Assembly: GCA_900545315.1 (NCBI GenBank)
Contig: UQYM01000006.1
Coordinates: 25,341-89,340, forward strand
Reading direction: 5' to 3'
DNA: 64,000 bases
Origin: an uncultured Alistipes sp.
GTDB taxonomy: Bacteria; Bacteroidota; Bacteroidia; Bacteroidales; Rikenellaceae
Positions 1-9,348 of the stretch are shown here, one piece after another. A program made the translations under genes and the position numbers. Numbering within the stretch: position 1 is the stretch's first letter; each line of letters starts with the position of its first letter. The notes under the pieces are model-generated. The model saw nothing but the letters and a program-made list of their open reading frames with translations. It searched no databases and was not told where the DNA came from.

Positions 1-1023
1 GCACACCACCAAACCACCCGGAGAGTCGAAGAGCTTCAGACTCTCTACAACTCGGGCCGCCTCTTCGGGTGTAGCGAAGTGCCAATAGAGCGGCATCAGG
101 GTCATTACAGAGGCAATGGAGCCATGACATTGGTTCACAAAATCGTAGTCCAGGAAAAGGCCGCGCTCCTCGTCCCACAGGTATTTGCGGATCAGCTCGG
201 CCCGTCGAATAGCCCGTTTTTCCCAACGACTGCCGTTAGAAATGCCCAGTTGACGCTCGAGCCATCCCAAAATACGTTCGTACTGATACAGGTTTGAATT
301 CAGATCGATCGGAATAAAATCTTTGCAACGCCCGTCGAACCGAGGGGTAAAATCCATCGTTTCGGCCTCGGCCAGCCGGTGGCTCGCTATCAAGATCTTG
401 ACACTATCCGGTGCCTCTTGATCGAGCTGGAAACGGTGCAGCAGCACCTTGTCATAAAAGTTGAGCAACGTAGCTGAATCAGCATGTTCGCCGTAACGTT
501 GCAGACCCGGGATCGGGGTGGAGTGATCCTCGATGGTGTTTCCATTCGTATTGGTCCAGAATTCATACTCCTTGCACAGTGCCCGATAGGCCCGATGCAG
601 CCAGGCGGTATCTTGATTGGGAGCCTTCAGGAAATAACTATGCACCATCATGCCGAAATAGGGGGTCTGACTGCGATCCTCCCCCCAACCGTTCGCATTG
701 GGCACAAACCCCAGCTGCTCTATCTCGTAAATAAAGTTGTCGATGTTGTTTTTGGCCTGCTCGAAAAAGCCCTGCCGCATCAACCCCTCGTTGATAAAAT
801 AGAGGTCCCAATAGTAAAGCGTTCCGGGATTCAATGCAAAGGAAAAGGGTGCCGGCAAGGTGGCTACGGTATCGACATAACGGTCCCAACTGTTGCGAAT
901 ATGGTTCTCAATGGTCGGCCATTGTTCCGGATGGAGCGGGCGTAGAGCCGTATCGGGTTGAGCCTGGAGCGTCAACGCTCCGCAAAGCATTAGCCCAGTG
1001 ACCAATAATTTGTAAAGTTTCAT
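1..1023 (-). CDS. Secreted GH37 trehalase-like glycosidase, C-terminus cut by window edge
   Basis: The minus-strand frame opens at ATG 1023 and stays open for 341 codons to the window edge, so the C-terminus is missing. Residues 1-21 form a signal peptide ending LQAQ, which places the enzyme in the periplasm or outside. The body carries GH37 signatures: YYWDLYF near residue 70, GFVPNANGWGEDRSQTPYF near 105-123, and DFTPRF near 225, whose Asp matches the general acid of the family SGWDFSSRW motif. Known members hydrolyse alpha,alpha-trehalose to glucose. The motif is altered (TMDFTPRF rather than SGWDFSSRW), so exact substrate is less certain than family. A good promoter lies just upstream. 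No neighbouring trehalose genes are visible on this side. Confidence 0.85.
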   Translation of the reverse strand, partial: MKLYKLLVTGLMLCGALTLQAQPDTALRPLHPEQWPTIENHIRNSWDRYVDTVATLPAPFSFALNPGTLYYWDLYFINEGLMRQGFFEQAKNNIDNFIYEIEQLGFVPNANGWGEDRSQTPYFGMMVHSYFLKAPNQDTAWLHRAYRALCKEYEFWTNTNGNTIEDHSTPIPGLQRYGEHADSATLLNFYDKVLLHRFQLDQEAPDSVKILIASHRLAEAETMDFTPRFDGRCKDFIPIDLNSNLYQYERILGWLERQLGISNGSRWEKRAIRRAELIRKYLWDEERGLFLDYDFVNQCHGSIASVMTLMPLYWHFATPEEAARVVESLKLFDSPGGLVVC

Positions 1024-1048
1024 GGGTTGGTTTTTCGGGTTTAGCATT

Positions 1049-1078
1049 CAAAGATAATCATCTCTGCTCCAAAGCCAA
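1049..1078 (-). promoter_or_regulatory. Bacteroidota-type promoter for the trehalase gene
   Basis: Read on the minus strand, TATCTTTG (1056-1049) is a perfect TAnnTTTG -7 element, with TTG (1078-1076) 19 bp upstream as the -33 element. Predicted transcription starts near 1042, about 20 nt before the trehalase ATG. Confidence 0.65.
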
Positions 1079-1142
1079 TCCGCTTGTCAATGAAATATTT
1101 GCACGGCGTGTCCCGTTGTATCGGTAATTCAGATTAAAATTA

Positions 1143-1150
1143 TAACTTTG
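1143..1150 (+). promoter_or_regulatory. -7 element of the PBP1A promoter
   Basis: TAACTTTG matches TAnnTTTG. The nearest upstream TTG (1116-1118) is 24 bp away, too far for a standard -33 element, so only the -7 is supported. Confidence 0.45.
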
Positions 1151-1163
1151 CCCCATAAAATAG

Positions 1164-3530
1164 ATGCACGGAATGAACCGTAAATTGATCGACAAATTAC
1201 AGAGTCCCAAAGCTATAAAATGGTTTTGGATCATATTGGCCTCTCCTGTGGCCTTGATTCTTCTTTTGCTGTTGTTGATCCGTATCGGCCTCTTCGGCAA
1301 ACTGCCTACATTCGAAGAGCTCGAAAACCCTAAAAGCAATCTGGCAACCGAAATATACTCCGAAGATGGAAAAATGATCGGCAGCTTCTTCGTGCAAAAC
1401 CGATCCTACTGCGACTACGACGAGCTGTCACCCAGTCTGGTCGCAGCACTCATCTCCACCGAGGATATGCGTTTCTACTCCCACTCCGGAATCGACTTTA
1501 TCTCGTTGGCTCGTGTGGCTGTGCGCACCATTGCACTGGCTCAGTTCGGTCAGGGTGGTGGTAGTACCATTTCGCAGCAGTTGGCCAAAAACCTCTACCC
1601 GCGGGATACGGCTGCCTACAATAACCCGATTTCGAAAGGTTCTAAACTGGTCATCTCCAAACTCAAAGAGTGGATTACAGCGGTCATGCTCGAGCGCAAT
1701 TACACCAAAGAGGAGATCATCGCCATGTATCTCAATACGGTCGAATTCGGTAGTAATGCCTTTGGTATCAAATCGGCTGCACGCACCTTCTTCAACAAAC
1801 TCCCTTCGGAACTGAACGCTCAGGAGTCGGCTATGTTGGTGGGTGTCGTCAACAAACCGACCCGTTATAGCCCGGTGTTGAACCCCGAACGTGCCCTCGC
1901 CCGGCGTAACCTGGTGATCTCCCGTATGAAACAGATGGGGTACATCAACCGCCACCAGCGGGATTCGTTGCAGGCGCTGCCAATCGAATTGGACTACCAT
2001 CCCGTGTCGCACAACTCCGGAACGGCAACCTATTTCCGCGAAATGTTGCGAATGGTGATGACCATGGATCGCCCGACCCGCAATCAATTCTACAACGATT
2101 GGGATTACCAGCAGGCAGTCAAGGAGTGGGACAACAATCCGCTCTACGGATGGTGCATCAAAAATGTCAAGTCGGACGGTACCCCCTACAACCTCTATCG
2201 CGATGGCCTGAAAATCTATACGACGATCAATGCCACGATGCAGGAGTATGCCGAGGAGGCATTGGTGAACCACATGGCCAAGGATATCCAGCCGGCCATG
2301 GACAATCAGGTGCGTCGTACCAAACGACTCTTCAACGGTGTCAGCCAAGAGGATATCGATCGCATTATGCGCAATGCCATTCGTCAAACCGATCGCTACC
2401 GGGCATTGAAACGAGACGGTGCAACCGATGAGGAGATTATGGCCGATTTCAAAAAGCCGGTCAAAATGAAGATCTTCTCCTACAAAGGTGATCGCGATAC
2501 AACGATGACCCCGTATGACTCGATTCTGTACCACAAACAGATCCTGCGGGCCTCATTCATGGCGATGGATCCTTCGACCGGTTATGTAAAAGCCTACGTA
2601 GGCGGCCCCAATTATCGCTACTTCAAATACGATATGGTCAAACAGGGTAAACGTCAGGTGGGTTCGACCATCAAACCTTTCATTTACACCTTTGCCATTG
2701 CCAACTTGGGGTATGATCCCTGCACGCTGGTCCCCAACCTGCCGGTAACAATCGAAACCGATAACGGTACCATCTGGCAGCCCAAAGAGGCCGGACGTGT
2801 CGAATATACCGGTGAAATGCACCCCCTGCGTTGGGGATTGGCCAACAGCCGCAACAACTACTCGGCCTGGATCATGAAGCAGGCCCGTCAACCACAGGCC
2901 GTAGCCAACTATATCCATCGAATGGGTATTCAGAGTTATATCGATCCGGTCTATTCGCTCTGTTTGGGTACCCCCGATGTTTCGCTTTTTGAGATGGTTG
3001 GAGCATACAGTACGTTTGCCAACCGAGGTGTCTTTACCGACCCGATCTTTGTCACCCGAATCGAGGATCGTAATGGCAACGTGTTGGCCACCTTCTCCCC
3101 GGCCCTGCACGACGCAATCAGCGAACAGACCGCCTATACCATGCTCGGTATGATGAAAAATGTAGTAACTTCCGGTACGGCAGGTCGTCTGCGCTGGATG
3201 TACAAGTTCAAAGCCGATATGGCCGGTAAAACCGGTACCTCACAAAAGAACTCCGACGCATGGTTTATGGGAGTTACCCCGAAAATCGTCGCCGGAGCCT
3301 GGGTCGGAGGTGAAGATCGTAGCGTCCATTTGAACAGCGCTGCAGACGGTGCCCGTGTAGCCTTGCCGATCTTTGCCGGTTTTATGCGGAAAGTGTACGA
3401 TGATCCCTCCCTGGGCGTTAGCGAGAGCGATCAGTTCCCCATGCCAGTCGGTGCTGTGGTGTACGAGTGCTCCGAAGAGGAGGGTACGGAGAGTGCCGTC
3501 CGTCAGGAACAGGACGAATTCTTCGAGTAA
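1164..3530 (+). CDS. ponA: Bifunctional penicillin-binding protein 1A
   Basis: This 788-residue protein polymerises glycan strands and cross-links peptidoglycan at the outer face of the inner membrane. It has an N-terminal membrane anchor (about residues 22-43), then the GT51 glycosyltransferase domain with the catalytic Glu in STEDMRF (about 96) and GGSTISQQLAKN. The transpeptidase domain has the SxxK serine in GSTIKPF, the SxN motif in ANSRNN, and KTGTS. All catalytic motifs are intact and the length is normal for class A PBPs of Bacteroidota. ATG 1173 (MNRKL) is an alternative start; 1164 lies only about 7 nt from the inferred transcription start. The gene stands alone, divergent from the trehalase. 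It ends in an acidic tail. Confidence 0.95.
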   Translation: MHGMNRKLIDKLQSPKAIKWFWIILASPVALILLLLLLIRIGLFGKLPTFEELENPKSNLATEIYSEDGKMIGSFFVQNRSYCDYDELSPSLVAALISTEDMRFYSHSGIDFISLARVAVRTIALAQFGQGGGSTISQQLAKNLYPRDTAAYNNPISKGSKLVISKLKEWITAVMLERNYTKEEIIAMYLNTVEFGSNAFGIKSAARTFFNKLPSELNAQESAMLVGVVNKPTRYSPVLNPERALARRNLVISRMKQMGYINRHQRDSLQALPIELDYHPVSHNSGTATYFREMLRMVMTMDRPTRNQFYNDWDYQQAVKEWDNNPLYGWCIKNVKSDGTPYNLYRDGLKIYTTINATMQEYAEEALVNHMAKDIQPAMDNQVRRTKRLFNGVSQEDIDRIMRNAIRQTDRYRALKRDGATDEEIMADFKKPVKMKIFSYKGDRDTTMTPYDSILYHKQILRASFMAMDPSTGYVKAYVGGPNYRYFKYDMVKQGKRQVGSTIKPFIYTFAIANLGYDPCTLVPNLPVTIETDNGTIWQPKEAGRVEYTGEMHPLRWGLANSRNNYSAWIMKQARQPQAVANYIHRMGIQSYIDPVYSLCLGTPDVSLFEMVGAYSTFANRGVFTDPIFVTRIEDRNGNVLATFSPALHDAISEQTAYTMLGMMKNVVTSGTAGRLRWMYKFKADMAGKTGTSQKNSDAWFMGVTPKIVAGAWVGGEDRSVHLNSAADGARVALPIFAGFMRKVYDDPSLGVSESDQFPMPVGAVVYECSEEEGTESAVRQEQDEFFE

Positions 3531-3890
3531 TCCTTGCGAACCTCTCCGTGGAACAACTTCAGCGGAGGGGGTTGGTGTTTTGTGGTGTTCGCCTTGTTGT
3601 GGAGACCATGCAGAGGAGGCTCACTGTGGAAGCAAATGAAGAGACGGTGGGCGCTGTCCAGGGGTAGTTGCCCGTTGGAATTAGGGTCTTGAGGCGATCT
3701 ATCCGTTCCCGCGGAGGCGATGTTCTCCCGCTGAGTTTGGCTATAAAACCCTTTGCGCTTGTGCGGAAAGGGTAACTTTGGTAAATGAAAACGAAAATAT
3801 TTCAACAAATTGATTCGGTTTGATTTACCGGTATTATCTTTGTCTCTGTTTTCAACTTACGGCCAAGGCCGTGCATAATGACTCAAGAAT
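3531..3890. other. Intergenic region, ponA to asd
   Basis: No credible gene. It contains a hairpin around 3749-3773 (CCCTTTGCGC against GCGGAAAGGG) without a T-run, a possible extra -7 element TAACTTTG at 3773-3780, and the asd promoter. Confidence 0.6.
3810..3842 (+). promoter_or_regulatory. asd promoter
   Basis: TTG at 3810-3812 and TATCTTTG at 3835-3842, spaced 22 bp (slightly long). Predicted start of transcription near 3849, giving a leader of about 40 nt before the asd ATG. Confidence 0.55.
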
Positions 3891-4901
3891 ATGAAAGTGG
3901 CAATTGTTGGCGCAAGCGGGGCTGTCGGCCAGGAGTTCTTGCGGGTGTTGGAACAACGCGAATTCCCTGTTCGGGAGCTGTTGCTCTTCGGTTCCGAACG
4001 TAGCGCCGGACGTAAATACCAATTCCGCGGGAAAGAGATTACCGTCAAAAAACTGGAGCATAACGACGATTTTGAGGGGGTCAATATCGCCTTCACATCG
4101 GCTGGAGCCGGTACCTCCAAAGAGTTCGCCGAAACCATCACCAAACATGGGGCGCTGATGATCGACAATTCCAGCGCATTCCGCATGGATGAGGATGTGC
4201 CCTTGGTGGTGCCGGAGGTCAATCCGCGAGATGGTATCAACCCACCCCGTAATATCATTGCCAACCCCAACTGTACTACCATTCAGATGGCGGTTGCCCT
4301 GCAGGCCATCGAAAAACTTGCCCATATCCGTCGGGTACGGGTTGCAACCTATCAATCGGCCAGCGGTGCCGGTGCCGCTGCCATGGATGAACTGGTTGAG
4401 CAGAATGCCCAACTGGTGCGGGGCGAAGAGCCTACCGTCAATAAATTCCCCTTCCAGCTCGCCTATAACGTGATTCCGCAGGTGGATGTCTTCACCGAGA
4501 ACGGTTACACGAAAGAGGAGATGAAGATGTACAACGAGACCCGCAAAATCATGCATTCCGATATTGAGGTGAGTGCAACCTGTGTCCGGGTACCCGTTAT
4601 GCGGGCCCATTCGGAGGCTATTTGGCTCGAGGCTGACCGTCCTATTTCGGTGGAAGAGGCACGTAAAGCCTTCTGCCGTGCCGAAGGTATCGTTCTGATG
4701 GATGACACTGAGCAGAAAAAGTATCCGATGCCGCTGTTGTTGGCTGGTTGCGATCCGGTGTATGTGGGACGTATCCGGAAAGATATCACCAATCCGAACG
4801 GTTTGACTTTCTGGTGTGTCAGCGACCAGATCCGCAAAGGTGCCGCCCTCAATGCCGTGCAGATTGCCGAGTATCTGGTGACAAACGGTCACATCAAATA
4901 G
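3891..4901 (+). CDS. asd: Aspartate-semialdehyde dehydrogenase
   Basis: It reduces aspartyl phosphate to aspartate semialdehyde with NADPH in the cytosol, the branch point to lysine/diaminopimelate, threonine and methionine. The 336-residue protein opens with the Rossmann motif GASGAVGQEF (residues 7-16). The catalytic cysteine is in NPNCTT (about 128), followed by the substrate-binding SASGAG loop and a C-terminal dimerisation domain. Length and motifs are standard. It is a single-gene unit with its own promoter and a strong terminator 44 nt after the stop, so no operon partner is indicated. Confidence 0.97.
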   Translation: MKVAIVGASGAVGQEFLRVLEQREFPVRELLLFGSERSAGRKYQFRGKEITVKKLEHNDDFEGVNIAFTSAGAGTSKEFAETITKHGALMIDNSSAFRMDEDVPLVVPEVNPRDGINPPRNIIANPNCTTIQMAVALQAIEKLAHIRRVRVATYQSASGAGAAAMDELVEQNAQLVRGEEPTVNKFPFQLAYNVIPQVDVFTENGYTKEEMKMYNETRKIMHSDIEVSATCVRVPVMRAHSEAIWLEADRPISVEEARKAFCRAEGIVLMDDTEQKKYPMPLLLAGCDPVYVGRIRKDITNPNGLTFWCVSDQIRKGAALNAVQIAEYLVTNGHIK

Positions 4902-4944
4902 CGGTAAAACATATAGTGCCGTGTTTTTACGGTACCCGAAACAA

Positions 4945-4980
4945 GAAGAGGCATCCAATGCTGGATGCCTCTTCTGTTAT
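4945..4980 (+). terminator. Rho-independent terminator of asd
   Basis: A perfect 13-bp stem (4945-4957 with 4962-4974) with a 4-nt ATGC loop, followed by a T-containing tail (TGTTATTTT). Confidence 0.8.
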
Positions 4981-5094
4981 TTTAATGGAATATTGATCTG
5001 GAGGGTCGTGCGGTTTTCAGGCTGTATATTTTACCTTGCGCTTATTTGCTCATTTACGCAGCGTCTGTTGCTCTCCTTTCTCTCTGCCTCTGTT

Positions 5095-6051
5095 TTAGCG
5101 TACTTTCCGTTTGAAAACCCAGGCATCCGGGAAGGAGCCGGCACACTGCTGTTTGAGCCGTTTGGCCTGTTGTTCCGTAGCTGACACCGAGGTGTAGATC
5201 ATAATTTTGCCATTGCCAAGCGGCAATTTGTAATACGAAAGCGTATTGTCGATCCGCTTTGCCTGCGCAATGAATTTATTGGCGTTTGCATCGCTACTGT
5301 ACGTGCCAACCACAACATAATAGCCCATCTGTCCAGCAGCAACAGTCGAAGGCGCTGACGGGGCTGAAATGGTCGGTTTTGACGGTGTGACAGGTGCCGG
5401 TTTGCTGGCTGGCTTGGGTGCCGGGGCCGGTGTAGCGGTTGTGGCCGGTCCGTTGGTCGCCTCGTCGGTGGTGGCAGCGGGGTGATCCGTGGCCTGTTCC
5501 GAGCTGGGAGCTGCAGAAGTCGCCGGATCCGATTCATTCCACTCCGTGAGATCCTCCTCGTAAGAGTAGGTGCTGCGGTTGAGCAGGGTAATGGCTCCAT
5601 ACGAGATCGCCCCACCGATAATCACCGCACCGATTACCCACAGAACAATTTGACGTACCCCCATCTGATGCGGCATTTTGACCGGCTCGGGACGGATCGG
5701 ATTCATAATTTCGTTCAGCCCTTGAGCCGGGTAGAACCGTTTTTCCCGAATTTCACCCACCGATTCGATCCGAATCACCTCCTCGTGGCGAACAGTGGTC
5801 AGCCAATCGTTGTATATGGCCTGCGCCTGCGTCTCATCCTGATTGGTGTTTTGCGCAATCAGCGTAACGATATTCAGAAACTCGGGACTCTCCGTCTCGG
5901 CATAGATCACCAGATTGAGCGGTGGGGTAATCATCCCCTTCTTCTCCATCATCGGAGGACGGGTAATCACCTTTAAGGACCCGATTCCGGGCAGATTGAT
6001 GCTCTGGCGACGAACCAGTGCATTGAAAATAAGTGTACTGATAGGATCCAT
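5095..6051 (-). CDS. HU-family DNA-binding domain protein fused to a membrane segment and a SPOR domain
   Basis: This 318-residue protein has three parts. Residues 1 to about 140 resemble the HU/CCDC81-type nucleoid domain found in Bacteroidota. A transmembrane helix follows (about 144-166), then a Pro/Ala/Thr-rich linker (about 185-240). A C-terminal SPOR domain (about 245-315) contains YYVVVGTYSS. SPOR domains bind denuded septal peptidoglycan, so the topology suggests a cytosolic DNA-binding-like end and a periplasmic septum-binding end, possibly linking nucleoid and division site. That role is inferred. It lies 29 bp downstream of lgt on the same strand, probably co-transcribed. Confidence 0.85.
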   Translation of the reverse strand: MDPISTLIFNALVRRQSINLPGIGSLKVITRPPMMEKKGMITPPLNLVIYAETESPEFLNIVTLIAQNTNQDETQAQAIYNDWLTTVRHEEVIRIESVGEIREKRFYPAQGLNEIMNPIRPEPVKMPHQMGVRQIVLWVIGAVIIGGAISYGAITLLNRSTYSYEEDLTEWNESDPATSAAPSSEQATDHPAATTDEATNGPATTATPAPAPKPASKPAPVTPSKPTISAPSAPSTVAAGQMGYYVVVGTYSSDANANKFIAQAKRIDNTLSYYKLPLGNGKIMIYTSVSATEQQAKRLKQQCAGSFPDAWVFKRKVR

Positions 6052-6080
6052 GGCTTTAGGCTTATAGATTTATAGAGGGC

Positions 6081-6935
6081 TTATTTGCGGCGACCACTCT
6101 TCCCGGCAACTCTTTTGGGCAGAGGGGCGGGTGTGAGCGGTGCTTTGTGTAAAGCAAGTGACAAAATGATAATTCCCGCTACAATAAACGGAATGCTCAA
6201 CAACTGACCCATGTTCAGGACCATGGTCTGTTCGAAATCCACCTGTGGGTTCTTGATGAATTCGATCAAAAAACGGGTGCCGAACAGCACAATCAGGAAG
6301 AAACCAAACATCACGCCTGGCCGACGTCGTGCCAAATCACGCTTGTAGTACATCCAGAGCAGGATCACAAACAGTACTAGGTAACACAGAGCTTCATAAA
6401 TCTGGGTGGGATGTTTGGGCAGGGTCTCCCCGTCCCGCACAAAGATAAAACCCCAAGGCAAAGAGGTGACCGTGCCATAAATTTCGGAGTTCATCAGGTT
6501 ACCCAACCGTACCGCTACACCACTGATGGCCACCACAATACTGATTCGATCCAGGGACCAGATATAGGGCAACTTGTTCTTGCGGGAGAAGAGCCACAGA
6601 CCAATCAACAGACCGATTGCTGCACCGTGGCTGGCCATGCCCCCTTGTCGAATATCGAGAATCTCGATCGGATGGGTCAGGTAGTAGCCCGGATCGTAGA
6701 AGAGGCAGTGGCCGAGTCGCGAACCCAAAACGGTCGAAATGACACCGAACCAAAAGACCGAATCGAAGGTCTTTTCACTCAGCCCTTCGCGTATCATGAT
6801 ATGGTGGAAGATATAGGCACTGATACCGAGAGCTACCGCCCAAAGTACTCCGTAGTAACGGACTTCGAACGAGCCGAGATGAAACAGCGCCGGGTTGACA
6901 TCCCAAGTGACGGCGAGTGGAAGAAGTTGTTCCAT
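6081..6935 (-). CDS. lgt: Prolipoprotein diacylglyceryl transferase
   Basis: Lgt moves diacylglycerol from phosphatidylglycerol to the lipobox cysteine of prolipoproteins, the first step in lipoprotein maturation at the inner membrane. The 284-residue protein has about seven hydrophobic segments. It shows the Lgt signature around residues 138-150 (GVAVRLGNLMNSE), the upstream RQGGMASHGA loop with the essential His, and HPTQIYEAL. The C-terminus is basic (KRVAGKSGRRK). The many lipoproteins in this window (SBP, GH29, GH88, GH92, DUF4296) are its likely substrates. It is followed at 29 bp by the HU-SPOR gene. Confidence 0.96.
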   Translation of the reverse strand: MEQLLPLAVTWDVNPALFHLGSFEVRYYGVLWAVALGISAYIFHHIMIREGLSEKTFDSVFWFGVISTVLGSRLGHCLFYDPGYYLTHPIEILDIRQGGMASHGAAIGLLIGLWLFSRKNKLPYIWSLDRISIVVAISGVAVRLGNLMNSEIYGTVTSLPWGFIFVRDGETLPKHPTQIYEALCYLVLFVILLWMYYKRDLARRRPGVMFGFFLIVLFGTRFLIEFIKNPQVDFEQTMVLNMGQLLSIPFIVAGIIILSLALHKAPLTPAPLPKRVAGKSGRRK

Positions 6936-7429
6936 GTGTAGTGTTTAACGTAAATAAATGTACCCCTCGCAGATGCGGCTGAAGACTCTGAGTTGCCTTG
7001 TTCAAATCTATGGTTCAGCTGCATGCTGGAGGTTATGAATCCGGTGAATGTCAAACGTTACAAAAGCTTACAGCCGTTTGAACGTTTTGCTTAGACCTGT
7101 CCTATAACTTTCAAATATAAGCATTTTATTGTATCTGTAGCTTGATTTTGGCGAAAATCCCCCAATAGGCGATTTCGCGTGAGTCTCCCGGAAACTCCTT
7201 GATTTGAATCGGGCCGTGTTCTCTTTTATCGGTTTTATCGGTCAAGCAATTGTTCCCTGTCGGGTTGATGGAGTGGTCACAGATATTGGGCATAATTACC
7301 CCCAATCAATTAAATATCTTTTGGGGATGCCGAGGGGCTGGGGAAAGATAGCTGACGGGATGGGACAGACTGGCCAATTGAGGTTTGGGGTCAGGGTGAT
7401 GGTGTCCGGTCAGGATGGTTCGGACTCGA
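6936..7429. other. Intergenic region upstream of lgt
   Basis: No credible gene on either strand. Two minus-strand -7-like elements occur (TAGATTTG at 7010-7003 and TATATTTG at 7119-7112), either of which could serve lgt, but neither has a well-spaced -33 TTTG. Confidence 0.5.
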
Positions 7430-8494
7430 TTATACGCCTTTGGGAGAGGCTGCTGCACTGGGCTTGGGGGCCTCTTTGGCCAGCGCAAAAGAGAAGGTGC
7501 TGCCCTCTCCCAATTTGCTGCGCAGCGTGATCACCTGTCCATGGGCCTCAAGAATGTGCTTGACAATTGCCAACCCCAGGCCGGTACCACCCTGTTCCCG
7601 CGAACGGCTCTTATCGACCCGGAAAAAGCGCTCGAATACCCGCGGAATGTACTCTTCGGCAATACCTACCCCATTGTCTGCCACCTCGATCATGACGCGG
7701 TCGTACATATCGACAAAACTGACCCGTGTGGTACCGCCATCTCGCCCGTAGCGTACGGAGTTGATCAACAGATTCATGATCACCTGACCGATCTTTCGAC
7801 GATCGGCATAGACCAGTACCGGAGGTTGAAAATTACTTGTCCCGATGCGGAAGGTGATGTGGCGGGCCGACGCCTCAATCTCGATCGATTCGGCAATCTC
7901 CCGCACCAAAGCCACAATGTCGAAACGCTCCGGCTCCAGAACCAGTGATCCTGATTCGAGTTTGGAGATCTCCTCCAAATCCTGTACGATGTTGATGAGT
8001 CGATCGATACTCTTCTCGGACCGTTCGAGGTATTTGCGATTGATCTTCTCATCCTCCAGCCCTCCGTCGAGTAGAGTCAGGATATACCCCTGTATGGTGA
8101 AGATCGGCGTTTTGATCTCATGCGATACGTTGCCGAGAAACTCTTTGCGGTACCGTTCATTCTCCTTGAGGCGGGCGATCTCGCGGGCATTTTTTTCGGC
8201 CCACAGATTCAATTCGTCCTGCAATCCGCTGACCAGATCATGGGTCGGTGGCAGATCGTGAGTCCGGATGTTTTTGGAGAGCAGCACCTGATAGATCGGC
8301 TTGATTCGGTACCGGACAAAGAGATTGAAAAGGTAGTGAGCGGCAAAAAAGAGCAGCACAAATACCCCACCACAAAAGATCAAGATCGCCAGCGGTTTCA
8401 GTTGAAGAAGCAACCCCAAAACAATGCAGATCACGGCCGCTGCAGTTGCAACAGCCAGGGCGGCTCCAGCCGTGGTTTTGATCTTGAGTCTCAT
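7430..8494 (-). CDS. Orphan membrane sensor histidine kinase, PhoR/PorY-like
   Basis: The 354-residue protein has two close N-terminal hydrophobic helices (about 8-30 and 34-58) with almost no periplasmic loop, a linker coiled coil, then HisKA with the phospho-acceptor His in GNVSHEIKTP (about 125). The HATPase domain has its N box in MNLLINSVRYG, G1 in VADNGVGIAEE and G2 in GGTGLGLAIVKH. No response regulator is adjacent; it begins 16 bp after ribE on the same strand. The layout matches the orphan kinases of Bacteroidota that include PorY, the partner of PorX, and porX is in this window. The PorY identity is an inference; a generic PhoR-type kinase is the alternative. Confidence 0.85.
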   Translation of the reverse strand: MRLKIKTTAGAALAVATAAAVICIVLGLLLQLKPLAILIFCGGVFVLLFFAAHYLFNLFVRYRIKPIYQVLLSKNIRTHDLPPTHDLVSGLQDELNLWAEKNAREIARLKENERYRKEFLGNVSHEIKTPIFTIQGYILTLLDGGLEDEKINRKYLERSEKSIDRLINIVQDLEEISKLESGSLVLEPERFDIVALVREIAESIEIEASARHITFRIGTSNFQPPVLVYADRRKIGQVIMNLLINSVRYGRDGGTTRVSFVDMYDRVMIEVADNGVGIAEEYIPRVFERFFRVDKSRSREQGGTGLGLAIVKHILEAHGQVITLRSKLGEGSTFSFALAKEAPKPSAAASPKGV

Positions 8495-8510
8495 TGCGGG
8501 CGGTCTCGAA

Positions 8511-9110
8511 TTAGGCTTTGGGCAGGTACTGTTTCATCAGTTTGGTGATGTATTTGCCCACAATGTCGAACTCGAGATTGACCGTTGAACCCACCTTCAA
8601 CGTGTGGAAGTTGGTGTGCTCGTAGGTGTATGGAATGATGGCGACCTGGAAAGAGGCCGACTGCGAATTGACAACCGTAAGACTCACCCCATTGACGGCC
8701 ACGGAGCCCTTCTCAACGGTGATGTTGCCGGGTGTGGGATCGTACTCAAACGTGTAGTACCAACTGCCGTCTGCCTCGCTGATGGCTGTGCAGCGAGCGG
8801 TCTGATCGACATGCCCCTGAACAATATGGCCATCCAACAGCGCGTCGGGACGCATGCTCCGCTCCAAATTGACCAGATCGCCCGGCTTGAGCTCTCCGAG
8901 ATTCGATTTGATCAGCGTCTCGTGGATCGCTGTTACGGTATAACGGGGAGCATCCAACGAGACTACTGTCAAGCAGACCCCATTGTGTGCAATGCTCTGG
9001 TCGATGCGCAATTCATTGGTAAAAGGCGCTTCGATCGTGAAGTGCTTGTTTCCCTGCTCTTCGCGGACGGCAATCACCCGTCCTGTTGCCTCTACAATTC
9101 CTGAAAACAT
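8511..9110 (-). CDS. ribE: Riboflavin synthase, alpha subunit
   Basis: It dismutates two molecules of 6,7-dimethyl-8-ribityllumazine to riboflavin. I start it at ATG 9110, giving the classical N-terminus MFSGIVEATG and 199 residues. A longer frame back to 9200 adds 30 residues with no family support. The two lumazine-synthase-like barrel repeats are visible: residues 1 to about 95 with NGVCLTV, and about 97-195 with VNGVSLTVV. The gene is followed at 16 bp by the orphan sensor kinase. No FMN riboswitch is visible upstream. Confidence 0.95.
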   Translation of the reverse strand: MFSGIVEATGRVIAVREEQGNKHFTIEAPFTNELRIDQSIAHNGVCLTVVSLDAPRYTVTAIHETLIKSNLGELKPGDLVNLERSMRPDALLDGHIVQGHVDQTARCTAISEADGSWYYTFEYDPTPGNITVEKGSVAVNGVSLTVVNSQSASFQVAIIPYTYEHTNFHTLKVGSTVNLEFDIVGKYITKLMKQYLPKA

Positions 9111-9348
9111 GATCTTTGGTTTATGGATGTTAAGGTAGCTTTCGGCTCGTTCCGGTGTGTGAACGGCCCGTATCGGAGGATCAGCATACGGGTTCAGCAA
9201 CTCACAGCCTTATATGCTCTCGTTTCAAGCTACAAGGCGTCTGAATATTTATTTACGACTTTGATATTCAGTCTGTCATGGCTTGTTTTGTGTCCGTGAC
9301 CGCCCTGTTTGCAGCGCACCGTTTGGGGCTGATGCTCCGAAGCAAAGA

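Noticed and set aside
484..945. 153-codon plus-strand frame inside the trehalase gene
   Set aside because: It is antisense to a well-supported GH37 protein; composition is that of a shadow frame.
1428..2534. 368-codon minus-strand frame within the PBP1A gene
   Set aside because: PBP1A on the plus strand has all catalytic motifs; the antisense frame is open because of codon bias only.
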